Part shown: one piece after another, positions 24,921 to 37,425 of the stretch
How positions within the stretch are numbered: the first letter of the stretch is position 1
How the letters are laid out: the number at the start of each line of letters is the position of its first letter
Assembly (NCBI GenBank): GCA_022316685.1
Contig: JAKJHU010000030.1
Coordinates: 14,340,018 to 14,404,017, forward strand
Length of the DNA: 64,000 nucleotides
Reading direction: 5' to 3'
Origin: Progne subis subis
Lineage: Eukaryota; Chordata; Aves; Passeriformes; Hirundinidae
Translations under genes and position numbers: made by a program
The notes under the pieces: generated by a model
Databases searched by the model: none
Seen by the model: only the letters and a program-made list of their open reading frames with translations
What the model was told of the DNA's origin: nothing

Positions 24921-27900
24921 AAATTATATCCTTTTAAAGACAAGAGCCATGAAATGAATGCAGTAATATTCCTATTTAACACTGATCAGAAAAGATACAA
25001 GCTGTAAATGAAATTATTTCAGGAGCCTGGTCTGAGCTGCCACACTGAGCCCCACTCAGACAGATAGAAGGGTAGTGTCTGGTAAGTGGGTCACTTTGGA
25101 AAGGCTTTAGCTTTGTAGAAGTGTCCATGAGCTTTGACATATCCTTGACACATGTCTACACATCCTCAAAGCACCTGGGCAGAGACAAACATATGGCTCT
25201 GAAATCTCCCAGTGACCTCATTATCCGAGGGTCACTGACTGGGGCAGCTCTCGAAGCTCCCGTCTGCCTGGGGAGGTTTTAACCCCTGACTGCTCATGTG
25301 GTCTGAAATGTTGAAGACAAAGGATTCCTCTCAGGCATTTAATTGAAAGCAGTCAAAGGCAGAAGCTTTGAGATTTTCACTTGTTCTGAATCAAGTAGGA
25401 TGAATGGGCAAAGCCAAAAAAATTTGCAATATAGCTGTCCAGCCCAGAGAGTGGGAGAGGAAAACTTGCCACCCCACTGCCTGAGCAGTGAGGCAGTGGG
25501 GACTCCTGCATTTCACTCCTTATGGCCCTTTCATCTTTGGCCTTAAACCCCACTAAGCCACCTGCTATCAGCGACTAAGAGGAGAGTAGCATGCTGATGA
25601 GAAACCACAAAACACAGCAGCTCCTGGGAAAACAGCGTCTACAGCGAGGGCAGCTCCCTTCCAAAGTGGAAGAGGCAATGGTTCATCTCGGGCAGCTGAC
25701 AGCTGATAAGGAGCAGGCAGGAGGGAGGAGAGCAACCCCCTCCCATGCCCCACACTTCTGCTGAGAGGTGCTGGCAGAGCTTGTGGGGACAGGGACAGAA
25801 ATAGCTGCGTCCAGCTGCAGCAAAAGCTGCAGGATGCTGAGGTTTGTGCTAGCACATCCATGCTGAGGCAGAGGGCACTACACAGCAGGAAAAACCACAG
25901 CCACCAGGGCAAGGTCTGGCACTCCCCAGCAACCTGTTTTAGTGGAGAAACCTGTAGAAAGGCTGGATGAAACAAAAAACAAAACAAAGCTAGGAATTGC
26001 ACTAAGCCACACGCTCTTGTTTCCCTTGGGTGGCAAAGGCGAGTACTCACTTACATGTGAGCTGCAGAGCAGCTACTTCCAGCCTCCCTTGTTAATTCCT
26101 CCTTCCCCACAGTAGCTATAGTATTTGATTACTTACAAAAATAATACCATTTTTATATGACTATATATAAACATGCAGAGAAAAAACACTGTAATGGTTC
26201 TCTTTTGGAGCTTATCTAGCCAATTCATTTCAGTAATTTCCCCAAAGATGGACTTTAGAGGATAAGTCTCCACTTTTTCAGCACTTCAACATCTGAAATT
26301 TGCATGATATCTTGCAGTTTGACATTGGTTTTTCCTGAACTTGCTGCCATCTATAATCTGCAGACTTCTGGGATTCATGGACCTGAAATGCCTGTGAAAC
26401 AGTAAGACTGCACCAGATCATGGAGAGGTGGTCCCTGGCAGGTGGGGTAGGACAACAGCTGTCAGGAAAGGTCCTCCCCTAAAGCCTGGTTCAGCAGTAG
26501 GAGGCAATAATCTAGAAGAGCTGTCAGTAAAAACAAGGGTCAAAGAGGGAAAAATGCTCAAGTAATCAGTATACCTGACTATGTTCTGTAAATTTTTCCC
26601 TGTGTTTCTATAAGAAAGAATATCATTCTGAAGGCAATGGAGAACAGCACTGCTACCATATCCTGGGCTGACAGTGGCATCAGCCCAAGCGAGAGGACAT
26701 AGTCAAGATCTTCCAGCCCAAGTTACTCCAAGTCTGGTACAGCCTCCAAGTGAATTCCTCTCTAACATTACAAAGAGATCTGCTATTAACCTTATCCAGG
26801 TCAAAGTTTTACCCAATATTTTGATTATGAAGTCCTCCTTTATTGCAGTATTCTGAATATAACATTACTTTATCTTGACTTCTGGGCCCCACAAAATCCC
26901 ATTATAATTAATCTTACTGCTACGATAACTCTGGCTCAAAGGATGCTGTCATAATGACCATGAATATAATTGCCTCACCATGCTGCAAGCTGTAGTAAAT
27001 CATCAGCCACCACAGTAAAGATCAAAGTAGGCTAATTAAACTGTATCCTCAGCTGTCTGCTGCAGACATTTCAAACTACTTTGGCTCCCAGCTGGAAATC
27101 AGTTCTTCACAAGAGCTAAAGCAACTCTGAACAAACACCAAGAAAAATATATACTTGTATTTAAACAGCTGTTTATTCTGTCAAACTGTAATAAAATGCT
27201 GAAAATGCAACTGGTGGACAATGAATAATACAGTCAAAAGCATCTATAAGAATCATCCAACTAGTGAGAAACAGGAAAGTAGGTACATAGTGTATTAAAT
27301 GGTCTTGATTTCAGTCATGTAGAAACAGCACACCCTAATTTTCTTAATTAGAAAAGTATAAAACATAGAAGTTCTTGGCAAACCTCTTTGGGTTATCAAC
27401 AAATATAACTAGTTTCCCAATGAAGAAATTATAGTGTTTGCTAAGGAGATTTATTAGTTTTAGAACAACTGCGACTGTATGAAGGAGCTGCTCCTTGATC
27501 CATCTACCTGGAGTTAGGAGTCAGATGTACTTGAAGGAAACTATCCCTCTCTCCCAAAGACTTCTTAAATTAACAAAAAGGAAGAGAAGATAAATTCACA
27601 GTTTTAAGTAATTCACAAAGAGACTTGGCTTTTAAAAGTGGGTGATCTGAATCAAAGAATTTGTTCCACGTCAATGCAAAACACTAAGATGCTCTTTGGG
27701 CTTTTTGGTGTTGAGGTGAATTCTGGCTGGCCGTCACAAACTGGATTGGCCCAGGCCTGTTTCCTACTAAATATGTTTCTGAGAGGTATCAGTGACTGAT
27801 GCAGATGAAGCTGCCCTGACTGACCCATCAGAGTTCAGTATAAACCTCAAAAGATCCATGGAGTTTTAAGAGCTGTTGTTACACATTTCTTCACAGAAAA

Positions 27901-30900
27901 ATGAAGGAGGTTTTCCACTTCATTACTGCAGAAAGAACAAGAACCATTGTTGAGGTGTGGTAGGAATAATTTTTTACACAGACTCCTGCTCAGCCCCAGA
28001 AAGAGCTGTGCTGTCTTCCCCATTATGGAAAGTGTAGAAGCCCCTATTATGAATGATGACCTAAAAATACGGAGCAAGAGAAAAAAGGGAAAAATGCATA
28101 CTTCTGAAATAATGATTAAAAAATTAAATATTTTGGTGAAGAATTAATATTTTATTTACAAAAGCGATCTTGATGCAGATTGATCCTCATCCTATGCATT
28201 TCTTTTAATAACACATTTTTCTACATTCATCAGCAACCTCCACCACTCACAGTGGCCTGCTTTCTCCCCTCCTCTCTTCAGATTCAGGGAGGCAAGGCCA
28301 CAGATCTTGCAGGGAGTGGTGAGGAAAGAGAGAGCCCAGCAGGGGAGCTCAGCTCAAAAAGAAAGAAGAAACTATTCATTTCACCTACAAAATCTGACAA
28401 GACAACCAAGCAGCATTCCTAAAACAATGTATTACTGGGTTTGGAAATAACCCAAAATACCTTTTTTTTTTTTCCCTCCAGGAAGTGGAATTTTTGAAAA
28501 AATTGTTTTCCAAAAAACACAATTCTAAAAAACTGTAGAGAAAATATTTCCCTTCCAAAGATAAACACTATCTTCATATCAGGGTTTAATTTGTTTACTT
28601 TAAAAATTCTAGATGACGGATTCTCCTGTTTAATTTCGTAAGACATCAGCAAAACAAATTTTTTGCAAATTTTATTTTACTTCTACCATCAAAATATTGG
28701 GGTTCGCGTTGAAAATCAACAGGATTCAAAATATGTCAAGGACAGCTGTTCACACTACATCTCTATTTCCATGCCATAGGCAGAACCAGAAAATCCAGGG
28801 GAAAAGTTGCTGTCATCAGTTGATCTCAACTCTTAAGGATCCTTCCAGAGCTTCACCGTTTTCCCTCAATTGTGCACCTGCAGGGGTTTCTGTGTGACAA
28901 TTGAAACATCTACACATGAAGCAGGGCAAAAAGGAGGCATCAAGGACATTGCAGGAAGATTGGGTCCCCAGTATGTCAATAACTCTATCATGAGAAGCAA
29001 AAGCAGAAGAAAAGGTATTGCCATTGTAATAACAGCTATTTCCCACAGCAGTAGGAAAATTAATGTCTAAAAGCATGTAAAAGTTTGGGACATCTTTATC
29101 TATTTGGTGTGGTGATTAAGCCCAAACAATCACTTCAGTGTGGCTCAGCCCAAATACTCTTTTATTTTTATTAGGAGAAATGAAATTAGAAAAGTGAGCT
29201 TTTGAATGAATGGGCCAAATGCTCAGCCTAAGCTGGAACATTATTTTCTTTTCAGGCTATTTCACTCCTTTTATAAACATTTTTCTATATATGTTTATTT
29301 TAAAATGGAAATACTGCCTAAAAATGGCAAGCTCAAAAGTTGAATTTTCAACAAAGGAATCTTGGTGCCATTTCCCATGGCTATTTTATCCTGTCTCCCC
29401 CTGCTTTTGCTATACCTAGTGCCTCAGAGTAGGGATTTCTCTGGCCAGACCATAGGCACCTCTCGGCAGAATTCTCCATCTCCACGCTCAAAGGCTCAGC
29501 TCAGCAGAAAGGTGGGAACTACCTCCGACAAATACACTTCAGAAGCTCCTCTTTCTCCCACTGACTATAAAAGACCTCTAAGCAGCCAGCTCAGATGGCT
29601 CCTTCCAGCATGCCAGGGTTTCAAGACAGGTGAGCTAAATACCACCCCTCTAACCTGCCCTTACTACAGAATTTGTGTTTCTGCTCCAACAGGAGTTGCC
29701 CAGCTGCACTGCAGCACCTTTGAGCAATGGTTGACGAGTATGGCCTTTGTGGTCTGGATTATTCCAGATTTATTTCCACTCCAATCAAATAAACCTCTTT
29801 AGTTCAGCTCTAGTTATTCCAGTTCTGGCCTTAAAACAGGAGTGTCCCTTAAGTGGCTCTGTTCTTTACACAGCATTAGTAATAAGAGCTGTGCTTATTA
29901 ACTCTTTGGAAGAAAAATTCAAGGCTAAGATATTCAAGACTGAGTATAATATTCAAAGCTCATAAGTAGGAAACTTTTCCCAGTTATCAGTACTACAAAA
30001 TATCACTCTTTTATAACTGATTAAAACAATATCTAGATGTTTCTCCAAGCAGAGAAACTTCAGAGAATATCCTAGAAGTAAAAGACAGAAAAAAAAATAC
30101 AGCGTCTATTTTCAATAAGGTCTGTTCATCAGTTCTCACTTGTCCTCGTGTCCCCCTCTCTGTATTTTCCCTGTGACATGTCAAGGAGAGTTGGATCTGG
30201 GAGGGTGAGCAGGAGGGAGCAGTACCCACAGCCAGGTGGAAATGGAGGAGTAATGCCTGGAGCCACAAGCAGTATTGGAGAACAAGAAACACCCTTTAGA
30301 GTGCAGTGCTTTGCTTGCAGCAGCAGCATTAGAGGATGCTGCTGGGAAAAGCTCTGGACTTTTCTGCAGGCCACTGCTCTTGTACATTACCAGCATCCGA
30401 GGTCACTGAGGACAGTGGAAGATACAATCCTGATCATTCCCTGTAACATCCATTTTGTCCATAAATTCATCTAAGCTTTTACTCTGCTTGCAGACACTGT
30501 GTGCCCTCCAAAGGCAGCACGTTCCCAAGGTTCCTTATACTGCCTGTAAAATTTGCCTCCCTTTTTTATTTCCAAGAGGTGGATCAGATTTATTAAATGC
30601 TGGAAGTATTCCTTTCTCTCCACTGACTTGAAAGGGTGCTTACCTGCATCTTTCAGATGATTAAGGAAGGTGAGTCAGTGTTCACTTCTTAGAGATTTAA
30701 GCTTGTGATTGCATACAACAATATTTTTAATTGTTTCTCTTTAATTACTAGTTATAACTCAAAGCCAAAAATTCCTACATATGTGTGTACAGACCTCTGT
30801 AAGGAGACGTTTTCCTCTTTGTGTTTCCACCAGAGCTTACACGAGTCATGTCCTTCTTCCTGTGTCAGGGACATTCATAAAACTATGTGCAGCCGTAGGA

Positions 30901-31034
30901 ACCTCTGTGTCCAGAAGTTTTTTTGCATATGACAATTTAATCTAACCTCCCATCTCCCAGTCCACAAATCTGAATTAACTTTGTAGAACTTCTTGGGGAG
31001 ATTGCTAGCACTAACCTCAGGGAGTGCATGGATG
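24921..31034. other. unique-looking sequence, no gene seen
   Basis: Six kb without an identified repeat. A GC-richer patch at 25568-26050 carries a 160-codon reverse open frame, and 29362-29802 a 146-codon forward one. Neither has a domain I recognise. Around 30130-30400 there are overlapping open frames on both strands. A 14-bp palindrome containing the E-box CAGCTG lies at 27162-27175. An 8-bp inverted repeat (cagtgacc/ggtcactg, 12-base loop) lies at 25210-25237. Confidence 0.45.
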
Positions 31035-31400
31035 GCTGTGGTGGTTCAGCTACAGCTAAATTCCAGGGGCCACACAGCCCCCAGTTCTCTCACACACTCC
31101 CTTCTCAACAGGGCAAGGGAACATTTGAAGATTACAAATCTCATGGCTTGAGATAAAGACAGGGAGATCAGTTATCAATTATTGTCAGATTAAAAAAAAT
31201 AATAATAATTTTAAAAAAAAAAACACAACAACAGCAACAAAACCTGACTCAATTTGGGAAAAAAATAGTTTGATACATTGTCCTTTTAAAAACAGGGTAG
31301 GACAGTGACAAACAAAAGCAAAACTAAAAGCAACTTTCTCCTTACTCCCCTTTTTCCAGCCTCAGCTTCACTCCTTCATTCCCAGCTCTTCTGCTTTCTC
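31035..31400. mobile_element. Avian LTR-type repeat fragment (other end)
   Basis: The blocks 'ggccacacagcccccagttc', 'ctcaacagggcaagggaaca', 'tggcttgagataaagacagg', 'gagatcagttatcaattatt' and 'gactcaatttgggaaaaaa' correspond in order to one end of an avian LTR-type repeat I know from memory. So does the following 'acagtgacaaacaaaagc' region. It is split by an A-rich expansion (about 31191-31240, aataataat, then A-runs and caacaacagcaac) that seems to have grown inside the repeat. It is non-coding. 11866-12080 looks like the opposite end of the same element type. Confidence 0.6.
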
Positions 31401-34400
31401 CTAAAAATGGCTCTGTCAGTCTTAGAAAGCACTTGACTGTATTTCAGTTCATGGTTTTTGTGTTTCAAATCCATAAATCTCATGTATTCGACTTGAAGAC
31501 AGTTTGTGATAGTTTCCCTCATGCTGAGCAGTACTTTCTCTCAGCTATGTTAACAGGCCTGTTTGAGCAAGCTCTTTATGAGAGGTGAGAAGAGTGAGAG
31601 GTGACCTGCTGGCTTTTAAACTGGGACTTCAAGTCAGACAAAAACAGTAAACAGGTTTGAACTATTCCACTCTTCTCCCCACCTCAAATAAATACAACTA
31701 CAGCAGGGGGAAAAAAGCAGATTCCTACAGTTTGGAGATGAGATTCCCTTTAACCTCTTAATGGACTGTATCCTGAGGTCTGTCAGTAGCATCACACGCA
31801 CATCCCCATTATCCACCATGAAAGATCAAGCAGAGAATGGGGGAGAGAATTGATTTCCTGTCCAGAGTGGCAGCTCCAGCACAAGTCAATATTATCTGGA
31901 GCACTAAAGTGGAGCAACAGAGCACGGCACTTTAGGATAAAGGCTTAATGCTTTATCTGCTCACATAAATACTTTCAGATAAAAGAAATTGGATTGAAAT
32001 AACATTCCAACTGTGACACCAACTGACAGGAGTCAGGGTGTGCCCAAGATAAGGACACATGCTTTACCCTCTGCAAAAAAAGGAGAGAAAAGGCCATGTT
32101 CAAGTAAAGGCTCATACATCAGCTTCGTCTCTGAGTTATCACCCCAGGAGCCTTGTGTACAGATCCACATGGACAGGTGGAGGCAGGAGGCAGATTCACT
32201 GGAAGAGTCATATTTCAACACCTTAGAATTTTGTTGATCATGAGCTCTTCCTTCAAAGACATCAGCGTAGGTGCCAGTCCAGCAAAATACCTGAGCAGCC
32301 CCTTCAGATGCTCTGCTGTGTGCAGAGTTTGTGAAAACACACTCACCACCTCCGAGTTTTGACTAGAGGAACAGGCTTTTCTTCTTTCAAATTTGCCCCT
32401 TCAGGTTGCCTCTCTGGAAGCATGGTTCCATTTCTCCTCCCACTGCCCAATTCTGGGCAGCTCCTGCTGGCAAAATTTCCAGCTGGCTTTACTTGAGTTC
32501 TTGTGACTTAAAAAGAAGGAACAGATCCCCAGTTTCTATCCCTGCATCATCTGGAAAATGTCAAATTGTCATTTGCTGAGAATTTGCACAAGGGAAGGTA
32601 TTATTAAGCTGAAATGAGAAAAAGGAAGAACACGTCAATTTGTTCCCAAAACTTACCATGGATTTTGGCTGGATGTTGTGAAATTCTGCTAGCCTTGACC
32701 TCTTAGACCAAGAAAAGAAAACAAAAAATGCAGCAGGTAGGGGTAACTTTAAAAAGATGAGGGTAGAGAGGACTGCTTTGAACATGCTTTTATGACCAAA
32801 TACCAAGGATGCAGACAGCCAGAGGTAGGACAAATTGCCTTACATAGTGTAGTATATAAATACATAGGGATCTGACTTAGGTATAATCATAAGTCATTTT
32901 CAGTAACTCCTAAAGGTTGTCCCTGACAGCTCTCCAAGCAGACTGATTCAGAAGAACATCTGAGCACATGCTGAACTCTTAGCAGGTGTCTGGTCCTGTT
33001 GAAATAAATAGCTGACTAAATAGCTTTAATGAATTGGAATTCAGTAGCTGTGTGAAATAAATAGGGAGTGTTCATAACCAGCAAGCACTACAACAAATAA
33101 ACCTTGAAACAACCCAGACAATTTGTCTGACTTCTCTTACATTTCAAATGTAACATTAAAGGCATAAACTTTATCACTGCAAGATAAATGCTCCATTTCT
33201 AAGACTACATCTTGACCCTGTCAAATCAACAGGAAAAATGGGTACAGACAAAAATTAAAACAGGAGGGACTTGATACTAATTGCAAGTATATAATATCTC
33301 AACTGAGTGCTTTGTGACTCAGAGCTACCACTGTTTTACAACATTAACAAAGGTTCCACTCAAATATTTTTAAAATAAAAGCATTCATGTTTGTTCCATT
33401 TATCAATGGGGGAAAACGTAATCCAAATCAGAAAGATAACCTTCCCTTTAAGTGTTATTCTTTTCCTGGAACATGAAAACAGCAAACCCTTGCACAACAA
33501 ATAGATTATGGGCAGTCCAGCTTCCTACAGATCCCAGCACCCTAAATCTGTAACTATCTAGAGGTCAGAAGACACACTTGAAATTTGATTTTAAATACTA
33601 GTAAATAATATCCATACACATGATTTTTAAGGTGTCAGATGACTACAGTGACAATGGCTTTCAGCCACTTTGGTACAGACTGTAATACGTAAACTTCATA
33701 AAGGCAATAGACAAATTAACAGAAATCAGGTCCATGAAGTGAAACTAAAAGGATTAACCAGGATATTTAAAGACTAGACTTAAATGCTCTCCCAATAAAC
33801 CATCTTATTTTCCATTGTTATAGATTAAATACTAGGCTAGAATGACCATTGGTCTAAACAGTATGGTGTTTCTTATGTAATTATTTATAAATATTTGTGG
33901 TTAGCTAAGCCTAGCAAAACAGGTCCATGCTGCAAAAACCTCTGTCTTCAAAAGTATGCCAAGGGAAAGGCTATAGTATGCACACCCACACACTCTGGTG
34001 TCTCAAACTTTAATACAAGTTTTGTAAGCACTACAACATGTGGAGCCCTACTGAAACTCCAGTGTTGATGCAGAGAATTTCAAAATTTCACATACCTGCT
34101 CAGCTTTCTGGCATACATATTTACTGTTGTACTAAGTCATCTCTTGCAGACCTGTCAGGACTAATCTACAGGTTACCATGTGCCTCAGACTGAAAAACAT
34201 CGTATCTTGGGAGAAAGAGACTCAAAAATTGACCCTCTAGGCAAGTTGAAGTTCAAGAATAAGACCCCAGATACCCGAATACAGATACCTACTTGTGAGC
34301 CAGCAATTCTATTACAGAGAGAAACTGTTATCAGTTCAGTTGCCTAAGCACTGGGGGGTTCTGCCGTCAAAGGCATCTATATCTGGGCCCATATGGGCTT

Positions 34401-35240
34401 GGACAATCAACACAAAGTTTATGGGAGAGCCATACTTGATTGGAGCAACAGATGAGCCAGAAAAATTCAGGATGCCTGAGGCCACGTTAAATGATGAGGT
34501 CACTGAATGATTGAAACAACTGAGTCAGTTTAGAGAACAGTTCACCTTAGCACTAAGAAGTCTCTACTGGCTAGATAGCTGAATGGTGCCTGGAAGTTCA
34601 ACAACAAGTCTGAGTCAGTTGGTGATTCAGTTGCCCAAGCAGAAATATCTGGTGCCACTCAAGTTGTCCAGAGTGTCTGAGACATCCACACAGGGCTCAT
34701 GAACAGAAAAGTGTCTATCCAGAGTACCAGCCATACACCAAGAGTACCCTGGACATCTCAGGTAAGCTTAAAACCCCTAGAAGAATCAACTGACTCCTGC
34801 TTTCACCCTCCTATAACAGTAATTGGACACTTCACTTACAAATACATACCAAAATCTACATACTTCCATACTGAGAAGAAACCTGCCCACAGAGTTCTTT
34901 CTTGGTGATGAATGTACACCCAAAGAGACAGCAACTGTGCCCCACAGCCCTTGATGAGTTCACCTCTGCTGTTCCTAAATGGAACATGTGTCCTCACAAC
35001 GTATTTTAGATGTGATGACTACAGGCAGGAAAGCGCTGCCTCCATCTCACTAAGTTGCCTTACATGGGCAGCATCAAATGATAGATAAGATGGGGCACTG
35101 GGGCTTTGGGGAGGAGATAACACCTACATGTGAGCAGATTTCCATGCATAGAGAAGAATGGGTGCATATTTATCAATAGAGTTTGATCAGTCTGACTGAT
35201 TGCACTGAGTTAGAGTACTGCCCCTTTATTTTTGACTGTG
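31401..35240. other. unique-looking sequence, no gene seen
   Basis: Mostly featureless AT-rich sequence. 34240-34760 contains internally similar phrases ('cagttgcctaagca' at 34337 and 'cagttgcccaagca' at 34628, plus repeated 'gaagttcaa.aa.aag' and 'atatctgg'). It may be a decayed repeat of unknown type. Confidence 0.45.
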
Positions 35241-35287
35241 CTGATAGTATGGCAGTAAGCTGCCACAGCTTACTGCCATACTATCAG
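35241..35287. repeat. Perfect inverted repeat, 22-bp arms, 3-nt loop
   Basis: Left arm 35241-35262 begins 'ctgatagtatggcag' and the right arm 35266-35287 is its exact reverse complement. They are separated only by 'cca'. All 22 positions pair, and pairing stops abruptly on both sides. Single-stranded DNA or RNA from here would fold into a nearly loopless hairpin. The loop is too short for an ordinary microRNA precursor. Confidence 0.97.
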
Positions 35288-37383
35288 GTACAGCTTCTGG
35301 TTTCAGGGTAAGCACAATTTAGTCACAGCCATATATTTCAAGGTAACTTCAGAAGAAGATTTAGTGCCACAATCTATCATAGGAGAACAAGCCTAAATCC
35401 ATAATACGTCACCCAAGGCCCAGCCTTTACTGTATGAAGTACCAGTCAGAGTACAATCAGTTTAGCAAAGATGGTCATTCTTTGCAGCCTTGTCCTTTTC
35501 TGTTGATTGCATTGACTGTGGCTGTGTTGCTGAAGGCTCAACTCTCCAGATTTTTTTTTTTTTCACTTCTCTGCTTCCATTAGCTGCTTCTCCACAGAGA
35601 AACAACTTAGCCTAACACAGCACTATCTTTTGTTTTACATCCATTTTCTACTATGTAAAAAAAATATGAGTTTTCTATCAAAGAGGATGAACATTGCACA
35701 GTATGTTCCATCATCTTTTAAATTTCTGACTGTCTCAGTCTCACCTCTTCCGTGATATTGTTCCATGGGAAGAGAAATAGAGGGAAGAGTGACCTTGCAA
35801 GGCTCCAAATGAGTGTTGTAGAAAAGGAGCAGCTGCTTATTATGACTTTCCTGCTCTGTCAGAGAAGAGCACATAGGCAGACCAAGGGAAGTCTAGCCAG
35901 GCAATAAATATGGAGTGAAAAAATACATTAACATACTCACTTGCCACACACAGTGTCACATAAATCACATGAAGCACCATTCTCTCTAGCTGAACTGTAG
36001 CTGAGTTTAGAGCTTAGCTTAGTTTAGAGTGCAGTGAGTTTAGCTTTCTAGTCCTTAAGACTCTTTACATGTCTAAGAGCCTGTTAAGACCTGAGATGTG
36101 AGGTTGATCTCTTTTCTATACAGATCTTTACTGAGGCCAGAAACAGCCATATTTTCATCCAGTGCTGGGCAGAGGGTTGCAGACAAAGCACACTTAAATG
36201 TTGAGCTCCCATTTGCACATCCTGACCTATTTTCTAGATTTGTTTCTTCCTACATGATAATTTATGTAAGTTGAAAATAATTATTTATTCTTTCTGTTTA
36301 CAGAAATTCAGCACCAAGACTCTGCAAACACAGCTTCTTTCCAACCATAGAAGGAAGTAAGAGCTAGTGCAGTAAGGAAAGTAAGAAAGGTCCCCTTGCT
36401 AGTGCTTGGTAGTGAACTTGCCTTCTGATTATGACTCCAGCCAAAATCCTGCTTTCATTCACAACTACAATTATTTTCTATTTTGAATTCTCCTTCCTTC
36501 CTTTTTTATTTTTCCCTAAACAAGTCAGACCTCCTGTTCATTCTTTCTCTGAACAGGGAAAAGAATGGCTGAAGCTTCCTTTTTCCTAACATCTCTTCTA
36601 TTGCTTTATACCATCTCTGTGAAGCACCTGGTACATCAGCAGGTATTTCCCATCTTATGGAGGAAAGCATCCTTAAAACTAATATCAGAAAACTACTAGT
36701 GTCAGTGAGCCATGAGATCACTTTGAAAAATATATCAGCAATATACATGGATGTTACAACGGAAGCATAAAGCCCTAGAGCTTCCGCTTTTTCTAAGAAT
36801 CTTAACTTTCCCTCTACTGCGATGAAATCTTACTAAGCCACCATTTGCCACATACAGTTTTGTTTCTGACTTCTCTAAGTGGAAATGTGGAAAAAATCAC
36901 CTGGAATTAAGTAAGATCCTTTTTATGTTCAGTGAAAGCATAAAGGCCAAAGAAAAGCAATAGAACTATGAGTAAGGCAAAATTACAATTGCCTTAGTGA
37001 CCTTTTTATCAAGGGTGAAGGAAAGTTGAGAGGAAAGAAGTTCTGTCAATTCATTTTCACACGCACTCTGCCCTTATTTATACAGTAACCTGAATTTCTG
37101 GGGAGCTACAGAAATGTGCTGTTAAGAACTCAGAGGTAGGCTCCGAATAAAATGCATAGGACACCATTAAGATTCAAGCAGCCTCTGCTTCCTGATGTAC
37201 TATATCTCCAATCTGTACCAATACAATTCCTGTTTGCATTCCCAAAGCAGAATCCTACTCTTTTTACACATCAATTATGATGGGGTGAGTTACTATTACA
37301 CAAATGACTGAGGCTTCCAGGAATATGTCTTAACAAATCACAGTAACTGTATTATGGTACATGCATAATACCAGGCTATTTAG
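35288..37383. other. unique-looking sequence, no gene seen
   Basis: AT-rich. A T-run lies at about 35551. A degenerate 'gagtttagagcttagctt' cluster at 35998-36047 is a short imperfect tandem repeat. An 8-bp inverted repeat (taaggcaa/ttgcctta) is at 36973-36996. No gene evidence. Confidence 0.5.
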
Positions 37384-37425
37384 TGATAGACCATAATCCT
37401 CATTCCAAATCATTATGGTCTATCA
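37384..37425. repeat. Perfect inverted repeat, 14-bp arms, 14-nt loop
   Basis: Left arm tgatagaccataat (37384-37397) and right arm attatggtctatca (37412-37425) are exact reverse complements around a 14-base spacer. Possible cruciform or RNA hairpin. No transposase ORF and no target-site duplication were seen. Confidence 0.95.

Noticed and set aside
25568..26050. 160-codon reverse-strand open frame
   Set aside because: Longest frame in the window, but Leu/Ser/Cys/Pro biased with no domain I recognise. It sits in a GC-richer patch where stop codons are rarer by chance.
29362..29802. 146-codon forward open frame
   Set aside because: Mixed low-information composition, no recognised domain, and the frame overlaps others on the same strand.
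35241..35287. MicroRNA precursor
   Set aside because: The stem is only 22 bp with a 3-nt loop and flanks do not extend the pairing, unlike a normal precursor hairpin.
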